Part shown: piece by piece, positions 34,874 through 46,237 of the stretch
Layout of the letters: the number at the start of each line of letters is the position of its first letter
Numbering within the stretch: the first letter of the stretch is position 1
Assembly: GCA_035772405.1 (NCBI GenBank)
Contig: JAYKKM010000082.1
Coordinates: forward strand, 744,001 to 808,000
Source: Chrysogorgia sp. JL179-B06
Lineage: Eukaryota > Cnidaria > Anthozoa > Scleralcyonacea > Chrysogorgiidae
Length of the DNA: 64,000 nucleotides
Direction: 5' to 3'
Position numbers and translations under genes: made by a program
Notes under the pieces: model-generated
What the model was told of the DNA's origin: nothing
The model's input: only the letters and a program-made list of their open reading frames with translations
Databases searched by the model: none

Positions 34874-35086
34874 TTATTGTTCACATGTTACTTTATTCGT
34901 ATGTACGCACATAATATGTTTTAGTTGTACTATTTGTAATTTTTATTTATGTTTGGGGCTAACCCAGTTGGGACCAAGAGTCCGTTCGTTAAGCCCCTCA
35001 TCATTTCCCGTACTCTTGTTTTTATGTACTTGTTTTGTATCTCGTGTACGTTTTGATGGAATTTTCTAATAATAATAATAATAATA
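34874..35086 (+). other. LINE 3' untranslated region and (AAT)n tail
   Basis: A short untranslated stretch with 'gggaccaagagtccgttcgttaagcccctcatcat' is followed by (AAT)n at 35068-35089. No polyA tail is present, which fits LINE groups that end in short tandem repeats rather than polyA. Confidence 0.75.
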
Positions 35087-38000
35087 ATACATAACTTCTG
35101 AACATTTTCATCAATTTAGCATGTTTAGCAGAGGTTTACCAAAGCTTTACATGGTGGTGACTTGGACAGATCCATGCTGAGTGCTACTCTATAACGCTCA
35201 ATAACCTGTATATAGTGCATATTTAGTTAGTGTTTACTGCTGACAACAAGACCCAGGTTTTGCGAAGTTCTTTTCAGAACTCTGTTGTCTGGCTTTATCC
35301 AACGTCATTTTTGTAAAGCCTGTTCTAATTATAAACATGGCAACAAGGGCATGCTCGCAGCAATCAGCCGACCTATTCTGCAACAAAAGGGAATGCCATC
35401 TGATCACAGGACACATCGACATTGCCACCAAGCGAGAAGAGCTTCAGTTGCAACGGATGTCTAGAGTAGACGTGGAAGTTGCAGAAAAAAATGATTTTGT
35501 TCAACGTAACATCAATAAAATCCAACATATTATGCCGAAAAGTTCTATCTCAAACCCAAAAAATATCTAGTGATTTGGAATTTTGGATAAAAAAATAGTT
35601 CCTGGACATACTGCGCTTTCTGTTCCTCTTTACATAAACGCAAGTTATTTCAAGGTCATACTAATCATCCCATCAATAGACACGAAACAGCATGTTATTG
35701 CTTGCAAAACCGATACATCATCCCTTTGTTTTACCTAATTCCTGATTGTCTCAAAACTCACTCTTACTTTTGCTGAAATTTGTGTTCTTTGTCCGTTAAA
35801 TTTCCATTACGGTGATTATAAACAAATGCAGCTCGGTTATCAACAGAAAAATGGCATGTGTCACATAACTTGGAAAGACAGATATGTTGAGGCAGGAATT
35901 CACACATTAGAAGACGATATTCGTTGCCAGCTTGCATACAAATGAAGTTCCTACAAACGTTTCGTTGCCAAGTGCCAAGGTATCCTTCATTAATAAGCTA
36001 TTCAGTAATATTGAGGATTATGGCATGATTTATTACAATTTCATTACGACTCGTGGATTTTTAAGACAGTGTATCTGGTCCAATCATCCACAAGACGTAT
36101 GAAATGTTCTCCCGCAAGATCGCTAAATGCGAAAACATTTTCTGCTGGGTATTGGAAAACCCAACACACAGGCATTTGATTGATGCTGTTATGCAATTTG
36201 GGTATCCCAGTGTGTTTGTAACCATCAATCCATATACCAATGGATTGAATATGCGCAACGACTAACCGGTCGTGGACCAACTGAACTTGCCGGTTTTGAA
36301 ACCATCCATATTGCCCACATGCTTGAGCAAATAGTGTGGGGTTATGTGGATCCATGCCATACGATGTTGCGTACTTAGTTCAAAAACTTCAGCCTTCTGA
36401 CCGCGATAGCTTACCATTAAACAATAATCATTCTTTTAAATCTACGAATGGTGTTAAGAGTTTTTCTCTTTTTCATTTGGACGAGGCTTTTGCTACAAAT
36501 TTAAGAGTCTACATCTACAAATTGATACCAACGTTACGATGTCGCATGGATGTCCAAACGACAAATGGAAACATGGTTTTAAAATATGTTACTTCATATG
36601 TTTCCAAGTGGAAAGACACTTACAACAACGATGCCTTGTATTCACCACATAGAACGTGCTACCAAGCGGCATATAAGAGAGATGGAACCTTGTGAACCAG
36701 AGATGCGGATGCAACTTACCTCCATGAAATGTTCTTGGTCAACAGCTGAACAAAAGAGTATGTTGTTCCCATCAGCAAGCATTAGACACAAACAAAGTTC
36801 ATGAGAAATACACGAAAAGACCCAATGCTATGGAACATATGTCGTTCCTACAATGGCTAAGGCATGTCCATCACAGCAAAGCCGATCCCGTTCCGTACAA
36901 AGCAGGAAATACGTTAGTTTCGGTAAAAATGGTATCGTCTCTTAAAGACCAGTATTTTTTCCAATATTTACTAATGCATTTTCCCCATCGTCAATCTTCC
37001 GAACAACAAACGGACGTTCCTCCACTATCTTTTTTTTTCTGCTGCTATTACAAAAATGCCAGATTTTTGGAGAGATGATGAGCGTGTTAGGGCTTATTTT
37101 GAGATGCAGGGTAATAAGGAGTACAACGTAAATACTTGAAATGAAAAGCTATATCGCTAATCTGTGGGATACATTTTCGTTGTGGCAAAGGGAAGTTATA
37201 ACAAACAACCAATTGTTTAACAATTAATTATGTCCTGTAGGTCCATTTTCGAGCAAGTGATAGATAATGCCTTCGATGTTATTACAATAATAATGATAAC
37301 AATTACTTTGCAATGTCTGAGGATGATGACGACGATGATACTGCTGAACATGACGTTCCCATAATAGAACAAGAATTGGACATTGGTGTAAATAACGATT
37401 GGAGAAAATTTATATTGCGGAAAATCGCAAATAATGAAACGAACAATTGAAAAGTGCATTGAACAAAGTCGCAATATTTTAGTTGCAGCACCGACTGGAA
37501 TATTGGCGGCCCGTTTCAAAAAATTATTCAGAGAACACATACATACAGATACTGTACAGCGCGCTTTTACATACCCTGTTCGCAACGAACGACCAAAAGT
37601 AAATTGGATGATAAGTACATATGATATAGTTATTATAGACGAAATATCTATGATATGTAAAACAATATTTTAATGAAACCCTAACCCTTGCTGGAGAGTT
37701 CAAAGTATACTAGATGATACAAGCATTTCAAACTAAACCGTCAACACAGAATCGTTGACCCTGTCGTCTATGAACAATTTCTCAGACATATACGCCACTG
37801 GGCGCCATCTCAAACGCTAATTGATACAATACAACAAGGCCAAATTGTGTGTCCAAATTCGGAACCGTCAGATGACGATATTCGGGAAGTTATTTTAAAT
37901 AATACCGAGGCTACTGTATTAACAGTTTCAAGACGAGCTTCAGGACGCATTAATAGTGTAGTTGTCGCAGCTATGTTTTAACAACTGGAACCACTAGCAG

Positions 38001-38496
38001 TTACACAATTTGACAAGGTTGGTGCAAATGTCTAAAAATATGAGGGTCATCACAAAATAAAAATAAAGAATTTTCTATAGTTAAACGGTCAGGAAGCGTT
38101 AGTCTATTTAATGGAAAATGTTACTATTTTTCTTCATCTTCCTGACCAAAAAATAATGAATGTTTACCCTGTAACCTACATGAAAAACGATATCAATTTT
38201 ACCTGTTATCCATTCATGCCATCTTACTCACCATGCTAAAGTCTCAAGGACAAACATTAAATAAAGTTATTATTTGGTTTGATAGCGATAAAATTTCAGA
38301 AGGACTAGGTTATGTTGCACTGTCAGGAATAAGACGTCGCTCAGACCTCATTGTCGTCATCCCAATAAAAGAGGTGCACGTAAATCCAGTGATCAGAAGA
38401 TTTTGAATATTATACATCAGCGCTTGTTTTGAAATGCAGGGCAATAACTAGTATTAGGTAAATACATTAGGTGTTGTAAAAAGGCAATATTTATCC
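35087..38496 (+). mobile_element. Array block A, copy 3
   Basis: This resumes exactly at the LINE target duplication and corresponds to 18745-22017. It contains the Rep N-terminus (35337-35944), core (36125-36740), linker (36830-37030) and helicase (37434-38406), all broken. It is closer to copy 2 than to copy 1 (for example, shared small insertions in the Rep core). Confidence 0.75.
35337..38406 (+). pseudogene. Rep-helicase remnant (block A copy 3)
   Basis: The Rep N-terminus starts MATRACSQQSADLFCNKRECH and breaks at 35570. The zinc region and HYGDYKQMQLGYQQKNGMCH lie around 35690-35850. The Rep C-terminal part includes the paired-tyrosine motif KYVTSYVSKWKD (about 36585-36620) in the 119-codon frame 36336-36695, better kept than in copy 1. 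The linker is at 36830, and helicase motifs Ia and II lie around 37480-37660. The stop near 38406 is at the conserved helicase end. HUH is deleted. Confidence 0.75.
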
Positions 38497-39740
38497 CTAT
38501 GGTAACTTTTCTGACACCCCTAGCTTAAGACAGTGATAATATTTAGGTAAACCCTTCAAGTAACAGCCAATATCAGGGCGTGAGATGTCTGGGCACCAGT
38601 GATGGCCAACAATCCTGCACGGCCATACAACAACCGGTGCTACTACATACAAGCTGTATTGTAAATAATGTTATGGATTGTTTGTACCAACGTGACGATT
38701 TCTACAGTATGACAGATGCCCAGTGTTTCACAGATGGTGGTTTTTAATGAAGGTCCGTTCGTACAAACAATACTATCGATTGGCGTAAATTTTCACTTAT
38801 CACTTGTAAATCGGATATGGGAAAATCCAGATTATTATTGGCAGCAATCCATAGTTGAAGGACGTAGAACACTTGTTGCCATGCCAACTGGTTATTTGGC
38901 AAGCTATTATCGCGAGTTATTTCAGGGTGATATAACTAGTGACACTGTCCACAGTGCATCCTATTAATTGGAACATTTCTAGCTTTTACATTATACTGGA
39001 TGAAATTTCAATGATTCCAGAAGGAATTGGTCGGCATGACATGGAGACGATACGTCAAGTTACCATTCGTCCTGATGTGGTTTTGTCGGGGACAACCAAC
39101 AACAACAACAACCAATCGAAAATGTCTGTATGAAAGTGAGAGGTGAAGAGTGTATCTGCATGTGGAAAACGCTAAGACCAGCACCGCCTACTTGTGGATG
39201 CGTTTGATCAATTTGGATATCCAACCGTTTTTGTTACAATAAGTCCATATGAATGGACATTTCCTGTTTACGGTTGGTTGTCGAAAGTTCGTGACAAAAC
39301 TGGTCGAGGTCTGTGTGAAGTGCCTGGTTTTGAAAAAATTCACATTGCTCATATTTTGGAGAAAGTTGTTTGTGGCTATTTATGTGATAGCAATAATCTC
39401 CAAAATCTTTACTCAGTAACATGGGAAAAGGAATTTATTTCTGCAAACAATGCCTGGGAAGTCTCCACCGTCACCGAGCAAAGGTGTTTTATACTTAAAA
39501 CAATTCCCCTAAAAATTCCCTGAAAACCATTTGCGAATGCGTTTTTTACCAAATTTTATGTGAGTATGTGCACTGCACTAAATCGAAAAATTCATGCGCA
39601 GACAATCCTCAAACCACAAGAACGTCATTAAAAACATTAGTGGAAGTGCACTAAACATTATAATGTTCAAAAGCATATCGAAATCAACCATATATGCAGA
39701 TAACGTATTTTCTCCAATCCCACATTCAGGGTGTCAACGA
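38497..39740 (+). mobile_element. Array block B, copy 4, shortest
   Basis: It starts at the CCCTATGGTAAC junction and soon jumps (at about 38700) to the second helicase N-terminus, skipping everything between. It contains helicase motifs (38716-39133) and the Rep core piece FDQFGYPTVFVTISPYEWTFPVYGW (39194-39523). It ends at the same LINE insertion point as copy 3. Confidence 0.75.
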
Positions 39741-41283
39741 CATTCACATACATAACACTAGCCTGAACTTGTCATTGTCTTCACTTCGTCCTTCTACCAG
39801 TAATCATCCATCGACATTGCACTGTTTCTCCCAGAATGTTCGAAGTATAAATTCCAAACTTAAAGACTTTCAAGACTCAATCTATGCTAATCAATTTGAC
39901 ATTGTCGCCATAACAGAATCATGGCTAACCAATGCCATTTCTGACTCTGAACTGCTGCCGTGGGGCTACGATATCCATCGCTGTGATCGTCGTGTTCCAA
40001 CAAACCCTTCCTCCTCTTTGCCAGCTCGTGGCGGTGGGGTGTTCTTAGCGATTCGAAATGAACTCCGCTGTAAACCCGTTTCCTTGTGTGCCGATCACTG
40101 TGACATTGAATATGCCGCTGTTGAAGTACTTACAAATAACTGCGGGAAAGTATTATTCGCTCTGTTCTACAGACCGCCTAACGCGAGTATTGATTGGACC
40201 TCTACACTTTGCCGTGATGACGCCGCCATTCTTATTGCTGCCCCAACAGGGTTTTTAGCATCTGTGTTTAGAGTGCCAGTCCCAGAAGAGGTAGTATGCG
40301 ACACTGTTCATGCAGCCTTTCATTATCCCGTAGAGGCAAATGATACACCATCCATAAACTGGGCACTCGCGAAATATGACCTTATAATTATTGACGAATT
40401 GTCTATGATTCCTCAAAATATCTTTAACCACATTTTAAAAATGTTGCAGATCCTCGTGTTTCGACCGGTCATAATGCTATGTGGGGATGGTGCACAACAA
40501 CAACCTTTTTGTAGAGAAAACGGGAGGATTATGCAATTACCTAATGCATTAGATAATGTGACATTTATTACCAGCACCTATCACTACAACTTGCACGGAC
40601 AACATCGAGTAGGAGATGCCGAATATTTATCATTTTTGGATTATATCCGCCAATGGATTCCAACACAAATGTTACTTGACAACATACAAGTTGGCCGTGT
40701 GATAACTAAAGGAGAACATGTCTCAGATGACGATATCGTACAAGCATATATTAACCCTGAAAACACAATTTTAACTTTCACTAAAAAAGCCACGAATCAT
40801 GTAAACCAATTGATGACGAACAATCTTTTCCAAAACGTACAACCTTTGACAACAGTTCAACTTGATTGTGATCTTCCCCCAACCAACATTTACGCTGGCA
40901 TGCGCGTGGTCATTACGCAAAACCGGGACAAACCCAATAATATTGTCAACAGACAACTGGCAACTGTCCAGGGTGTTCACAATCAAACTATTCTCTTGAA
41001 ACTCCCAAGCGAACAAATAGCGCCAATATATCCAATAACAATGACACGAAATGAACAACGCACAACACTTTATCCTTTCTGTCCTGCATATGCCACTACC
41101 ATGTGTAAAGCACAAGGACAAACTTTAGCAAAAGTAGTGTTGTGGTTCGATATTGATAAAATACCTGCCGGAACTGCATATGTGGCTTTATCGAGAGTCA
41201 GATCCCTAAGTGACATTTATTTCTTAAATAGTCTCCAAACACGTTACTTCACACCGGTTACACGACTTGCCGAACTACTCTAA
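39694..41283 (+). CDS. Chimeric 529-codon frame: LINE endonuclease fused to Helitron helicase
   Basis: Codons 1 to about 170 encode the LINE endonuclease N-terminal two thirds (LHCFSQNVRSINSKLK, ITESWLTNAISDSELLPWG, GGGVFLAIRNEL, LFYRPPNASIDWTS). At about 40202 the sequence changes in frame to the H2 helicase after its Walker A motif: AAILIAAPTGFLASVF, LIIIDELSMIPQ, LCGDGAQQQPFC, TTMCKAQGQTLAKVVLWF, AYVALSRVRS. The stop at 41281-41283 is the native helicase stop. Neither half is complete: the endonuclease lacks the SDH end, and the helicase lacks the phosphate loop. It is open for its whole length. It may be a chance in-frame junction, a transcribed novelty, or an assembly join. Confidence 0.8.
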   Translation: MQITYFLQSHIQGVNDIHIHNTSLNLSLSSLRPSTSNHPSTLHCFSQNVRSINSKLKDFQDSIYANQFDIVAITESWLTNAISDSELLPWGYDIHRCDRRVPTNPSSSLPARGGGVFLAIRNELRCKPVSLCADHCDIEYAAVEVLTNNCGKVLFALFYRPPNASIDWTSTLCRDDAAILIAAPTGFLASVFRVPVPEEVVCDTVHAAFHYPVEANDTPSINWALAKYDLIIIDELSMIPQNIFNHILKMLQILVFRPVIMLCGDGAQQQPFCRENGRIMQLPNALDNVTFITSTYHYNLHGQHRVGDAEYLSFLDYIRQWIPTQMLLDNIQVGRVITKGEHVSDDDIVQAYINPENTILTFTKKATNHVNQLMTNNLFQNVQPLTTVQLDCDLPPTNIYAGMRVVITQNRDKPNNIVNRQLATVQGVHNQTILLKLPSEQIAPIYPITMTRNEQRTTLYPFCPAYATTMCKAQGQTLAKVVLWFDIDKIPAGTAYVALSRVRSLSDIYFLNSLQTRYFTPVTRLAELL

Positions 41284-41615
41284 ATGTATTTCTTACCCAA
41301 ATTTAGAACTAACAGACACTTCTCTTTTAGTGAACTAAATGACACCATAAAACTATTTAATGAGGCTCCATAGTTTAAATCATGAGAAATTGAAAATATT
41401 TTTTATTTTGGTCTATTGGACCATTGTAACTACTTATGTCAAAAATATGACTATATAAAATTTCTAGTATGATAAAACAGTTTGGAAATTCATTACTCTC
41501 ACCCTTATAACTCAATCTATCCAAAATATTATTAAACAATTTCGCACGTCCAAATACCATGCATGAAAAATTTCCCTTTGCACAATAGAATTAACATTAT
41601 TCGTTCCTCCTTTAG
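41284..41615. other. Spacer between H2 helicase end and ORF1a, copy 1
   Basis: AT-rich spacer with no gene. It matches 49126-49484 except for about 30 bp ('ttcattgcatatctctagatctgaaaatg') near 49252 that are absent here. Confidence 0.6.
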
Positions 41616-42540
41616 ATGTACAAAAACAAATATACAGCTCAAAGCCCAGAAAGTCCGAAAGGAGTGCAATTCTTTGGGCACTTTCCCACGAATTTCATAC
41701 GTCCTTATGGTGAAGCCGATGACCGTCCTGACGAGGGGACCATTTTCAGACGGGTAAACTCCAAAAACTGAATGGCTAACCAGGCCGAAAATCGGTGTCA
41801 GCAAATTCGCGGCCACCATGTGCCAAAACATGACGTTCCTTTCAAATGCCAAATCAGCGTATGTAAATTCAGAGAAAAGCGCGCAAATGGAAGAACACCT
41901 GGCACCATTTCTTCACTCACTACAGAAACTCAATTCCAGGACGTCAGAACAACCAACCACAAGCGACATCAAAACAATGATGACAACAATGTTGTCAGAC
42001 GACAACAATACCGATAACTTCTTAGTAAAAGTTGGGGAAATGTATCTCCTTGGCATACATTATGCCATTGTGAAAACCCTCATTTCAAACCCTGACAAGT
42101 TTGCCGAGAGAACGGTGGGGACTTCCAAGGAAGTTGCAGATCTAAAATCAGCACCAACAGTCCAAGGTATCAACAATATCTAACAAGGCTGTGTACAGCT
42201 TGAAACGTTCACAACAACTCCGGTACCCTTTGCACGAGTTAAGAAAAACCTGGCCCAATTGTTGGAATCGGACGATGATGACGAGCAACGAACAAACGAC
42301 ATTCCTTCCACCTCTACAATACCAAAAACATCGATATCAACGCCATCCCAACCCAAAATAAAAAATGTGAAAGAACACACATGAAGCAGGTACAGCCAAA
42401 GAAGACGTTGCCACAGTGGACAACAAGGAAAACACTACTACCAACATAGAAATTCCAACCCCAAAGAAAAATAAATCAAAAAAGTCCAAAAAAAAAACAC
42501 GTCAGATGAGCCACCAAAAAAGGAATCACATAAGCACAAA
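41616..42540 (+). pseudogene. HFP/PYG accessory protein ORF1a, copy 1
   Basis: From ATG 41616 the reading gives MYKNKYTAQ, then SPKGVQFFGHFPTNFIRPYG (HFP motif at 41679-41711). The frame then changes, with an intermediate RPKIGVSEF-type block around 41775-41800. 41818-42183 encodes the central domain (QMEEHLAPFLHSLQKLNSRTSEQPTT, DIKTMM, IHYAIVKTLISNPDKFAERTVG). Further shifts near 42040 and 42180 and a stop break the tail. Only one copy of the 19-residue tail repeat is present, against four in the second copy. Confidence 0.7.
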
Positions 42541-44151
42541 AACCACCAAATATAACATGTTATGCACGCTATCGTCAAGACAAAAACAAAAAAAAATTAT
42601 AATGCCAAAAAAAATGTACATATATCGTTCCTGTTCAAATAATAAATAATTCCTAAAAAATGTGAAAACAAAAATATTGTAAATAGTGTTACTGTTACTG
42701 TTGTTGTTCTTATGGCAACAACAGCAATTACCTAAAAACAAAAGCGAAAAACACTCTATTTGTGTAGCCAAAAAAATGTAAATATATTTGTGTTCCTGTT
42801 TCAATGATAAATTCCAGTTAGGAAAATAAACGTGCTGTTTCATTACTATATTGTCTTCTACAACATTTCACACACTCAAGCGAATGGAGGAGAAGGGCCT
42901 CAAACAATTTTCAAACACAATAAAAAAAAAACTACAAAAAAGAACGATATGCCACATCTGTCATGAAAAGTGCATTTTTATTAACACAAATGCAGGGTGG
43001 GGGTGAAAGCGTCAGCCAGATGTTAAGCCGTGTGTTATTTACACTTCACCGTTCGATTTAGTACATTAACTATGCTTAACAATTATATGAAGCATGACCT
43101 TCTATGTCATAAGTTATTGTAACTTTTCTGACCTTTTTTAACACACCATTTTCAGTAATGCACATGATAGAACCATTCCTAAGGACTTATCCATGTAAAT
43201 ATTACAAAATTGCAAGAGGCAGATTTCGAGATATTGACGATTAAAGTTACGATTTTAACAGTAATACTATGGTGAATAGAAACATAAAATTCACGATTTC
43301 GATCTCGGAAGATACTGCCTCGATGAAACTAAAACTTGGCTTGAATGAACAACTGAATCCTGAAATTTTCAAAAACATTCATTGAAACGTACGCTTGCAA
43401 ATACTACTTTCATCAGCCGATTCTATTCAAAATGGCCGCCACGATCGCGATCTCGGAAGTTACTTTGTGGAACAAACTGAAATGTTCAGGAACGAACATC
43501 TATGAACAACAAAATAAGACTTGAAGTTTGGAGAGACGTTAATTAAAACGAACGTTAACAAATGCTTGAAGAAATTTCTTTAATTGTAATTTGTTCAAAA
43601 TGGCCGCCATTTATCATTTTGGCACCATATTGCAAATTGGCATAAAATCTTTAAATCCACTTGACAAACATAAAAAAATTTGAAAACGCAATTGCAACGA
43701 TAGTTATGGACAATAGAGAAAGGAACAATGTTCATCTTATCTTAAAATCAACAATTATGACATTTTGGACAATGGTTTTCAGGCAAAACCTGTGGTTAAC
43801 TGCGTATAAAAATACTGATACATTTTTACAACCTTTCTCTACCCTTCAGCTACATGCTTTGAAAATTTCAAGTGCATCCACAAAAAACTGACAGTTTTGG
43901 CTTGTGATTTGTGACATATATTGCAGTAAGGTCAAAATGGCAAATTATGACATTTTGGACAATGGTTTTTAGGCAAAAGCTGTGGTTAACTGCATACAAA
44001 AATAGTGATACATTTTTTCAACCTTTCTCTACCCTTTAGCTACATACTTTGAAAATTTCAAGTGCATCCACTAAAAATTAACAGTTTTGGGTTGTGACAT
44101 ATATTGCAGTAAAGTCAAAATTGCAAATTATGACATTATGACATTTCCTGA
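42541..44151. other. Non-coding stretch of H2 with 190-bp direct repeats
   Basis: No gene is supported. Lys-rich tail sequence of ORF1a fades out near 42550. Positions 43754-43943 and 43944-44135 are two copies of a ~190-bp unit ('attatgacattttggacaatggtttt...gacatatattgcagtaa'). The phrase 'caaaatggccgcca' occurs at about 43428 and 43599. The sequence recurs at 50550-52210. Confidence 0.7.
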
Positions 44152-44850
44152 CGAATTTCCTAACGCCATATGGTTTGGCAAAAGAAGCACCAGATAGCGA
44201 GACACTCACAAGGAGATTAAACAGTAGCTGTCGCGAGTGTTACAACCGGCCAGGTGTGGCGATAAGCGAAATGGCAGCTACAGTCACGGCCAACATGGCA
44301 ACTTGCTCTTCAGCGTTCGTCAACAAAGAGCTTTTCGAACAACGAATGACCGAGCAAAAGTCCTTCATGAAGGCGTTGGGTCGCCTGAATACCCAAACCG
44401 AGGACAAGCCACCAGAGAAAGATGTTAAAACCCTTTTGAAAGGGTTATATGAAGAGGAGTCAACCCTGAACAACTTAATGGAAGAGATATTCAAAGTTGG
44501 CGGAGCAATGTTTACCACTGCCATACAATTTATGGTTGTGATCCCGAAAGTGATCCCGAAAGCTATGCTGCCAAGCTCACGTGCAGCGACGCCAATACGG
44601 CCCAATTTAAATGCAATGCAGATGTGAAAGGTTTAAAGACCTACCTGCGCTCAATTGTCTTCAGGTCTTCTGGCAGATCTGGAGAGCTCGGAACAAGAGC
44701 CGGTGGCCGAGTCTACGGAACCACAGAAAAAAAGAGAAGAAAGCCACAACAGCCCAAACAGATATCAAACAATTCTATTCCCACAATATCGAAATAACAG
44801 TTCTTATATGTATTTACTATTTACTTATAAACTGCAAAAATGTAAACTAG
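44152..44850 (+). pseudogene. HFP/PYG accessory protein ORF1b, copy 1
   Basis: A second, clearly diverged member of the family. HFLTNFLTPYGLAKEAPDSETLTRRLN begins at 44152, with a stop directly upstream in frame. The 44175-44627 frame holds NRPGVAISEMAATVTANM, FEQRMTEQKSFMKALGRLNTQTEDKPPEKDVKTLL and LMEEIFKVGGAMF. A short duplicated 'gtgatcccgaaa' moves the DPESYAAKL motif out of frame near 44550. The other frame carries DVKGLKTYLRSIVF and the polar Lys-rich tail to about 44850. ORF1a and ORF1b in one unit imply a duplicated accessory gene. Confidence 0.7.
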
Positions 44851-45544
44851 GAAATAGAAATAGTCACATTCCACTGGGGTCATTTATTAGACTTCTGGTT
44901 TACGCTTTTACAATACACACACCGAAATCCTAGCCAAAAATAATTTTAAAAAAATTCGCGATATATCATACTACGTCAATGGACGCCATTTTCTCTCTTC
45001 GCCGCTGTTTTAATCAAGCAATCCTTTCGCGAATATCCGAACAAATCCCGTACAGAAACTTCCAGAAATCGTTGTGGACATTACTCGTGGAATTATCTTC
45101 CTTTCCAAACACTTTTGTAAAGTTGAACGAGCGAATTAAGGTATAATTTTATCTTCATATGATTTGCCTTAGAAAGGCCATTAAAATCGCTATCTCGCGC
45201 GCGATTTCTTTCGCGAATTCAAAGAAAAATAACGCTAATAAACAGCGTCAAATATTTGTAGCAATTACTTATACAATTGTCTTCCTCTCTTAAGACTTCA
45301 TATACATTCTTGCTTCGTATTATTTGCTTTTTCCACGCAATAGCGAGTCCCTATTGGCACATCTAAAAATTTACATATCACGCAGCGTTTCGAATATAAT
45401 TAGGAGACCAACAACAACAACATTAATTGAACACAACAGTATTCTTTTACAATCAACCTTACCAATTATTATTTTATAATAATGGTTACAATTTAATATA
45501 TCGCATTTTATACATCTCATAATTAGAGTATACGTACAGTGACA
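44851..45544. promoter_or_regulatory. Upstream region of H2 Rep, not shared with second ORF1b copy
   Basis: About 690 bp with no gene lie between ORF1b and the Rep start. It contains 'gcgatatatcatactacg' and several copies of a 'tcgcga/ttcgcg' motif (about 44957, 45027, 45198, 45212). It is not present after the second ORF1b (52920), where a MITE begins. Promoter function is assumed only from position. Confidence 0.4.
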
Positions 45545-46201
45545 ATGTCACAACAGTGGTCATCCGAAAACGCAAATGTATACTGGCTAAATAGGCAAAC
45601 CTATTTCGTCTTCCATTACCCTACGCTGGCGCAAAAGGTTTCCGATTACCAACGTGATTTTCAGCAGCGAATTCGTAAGCAACAGGCTGAGAAAACCATG
45701 TTTTTGGCAGAACGAGATTTCATGCCTAGCCCACAGGACATTACGGGCAGTAACGCTATAACGACCGTATCGTCAGATATCTGTTTTTGGGCAAAAAATA
45801 ACTCGTGGACTTACTGCCAAACATGCAATAGCATTTCGACCAAAATCTTGCCACATAATTTTTCAAGCAGAACTCCAAATTCCAAGAGCAAAACTTGCCA
45901 ATGTACAAAGGAACGTTATATCGTACCACGATATAATAACATACCACTGCCTCTTCTTTGTTTGACTACCGATGATGTCAACATACTAAGACCATTTTAT
46001 TTCTACTGTGGTGAATACCATCGACACCCTAAAAGCTATCGCATAAAAACCTCCATGATTAAATTGAGAACATCCCAGCAGTCGGTGGAACAAAAAATTA
46101 CAAACATAACTGACCCAACTCAAAAATTACGTTGTGAAAACGCGTATAAATACCTGTTTCACCCTGTAATGACTCACGTTATCTTCATTTTGTACAATTG
46201 A
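45545..46201 (+). CDS. Helitron H2 Rep, N-terminal zinc-binding region
   Basis: The start is ATG 45545 (MSQQWSSENANVYWLNRQTYF). The region holds YCQTCNSISTKILPHNF, CQCTKERYIVPRY, then VNILRPFYFYCGEYHRHPKSYRIKTSMIKL, equivalent to the H1 zinc set and HYGDYKKMEHGYQQKNGM. The frame ends after AYKYLFHPVM by a shift near 46165. About 65 residues corresponding to the H1 junction are then disturbed before the next frame at 46238. Confidence 0.8.
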   Translation: MSQQWSSENANVYWLNRQTYFVFHYPTLAQKVSDYQRDFQQRIRKQQAEKTMFLAERDFMPSPQDITGSNAITTVSSDICFWAKNNSWTYCQTCNSISTKILPHNFSSRTPNSKSKTCQCTKERYIVPRYNNIPLPLLCLTTDDVNILRPFYFYCGEYHRHPKSYRIKTSMIKLRTSQQSVEQKITNITDPTQKLRCENAYKYLFHPVMTHVIFILYN

Positions 46202-46237
46202 GAAGAAAATCTAATTGCACAAAACATCAGTTTAAAT

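Larger units (their letters stand above)
31951..35086 (+). mobile_element. Non-LTR retrotransposon, 5' truncated, (AAT)n tail
   Basis: A 3136-bp insertion is flanked by the 10-bp duplication ATACATAACT (31941-31950 and 35087-35096). The uninterrupted site survives in block copy 1 at 18745-18754. The element carries an apurinic endonuclease domain followed by a reverse transcriptase, and ends in seven to eight AAT repeats (35068-35089). The 5' end lies just before the endonuclease, so ORF1 and the promoter are missing. RT motifs are of the CR1/L2/Rex type; I did not place it in a named clade. Confidence 0.9.

Noticed and set aside
44844..44851. Helitron 3' terminus (CTAG with hairpin)
   Set aside because: CTAG coincides with the end of homology, but no GC-rich hairpin lies just before it and the next base is not T in either copy. 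It is mentioned as a hint only.
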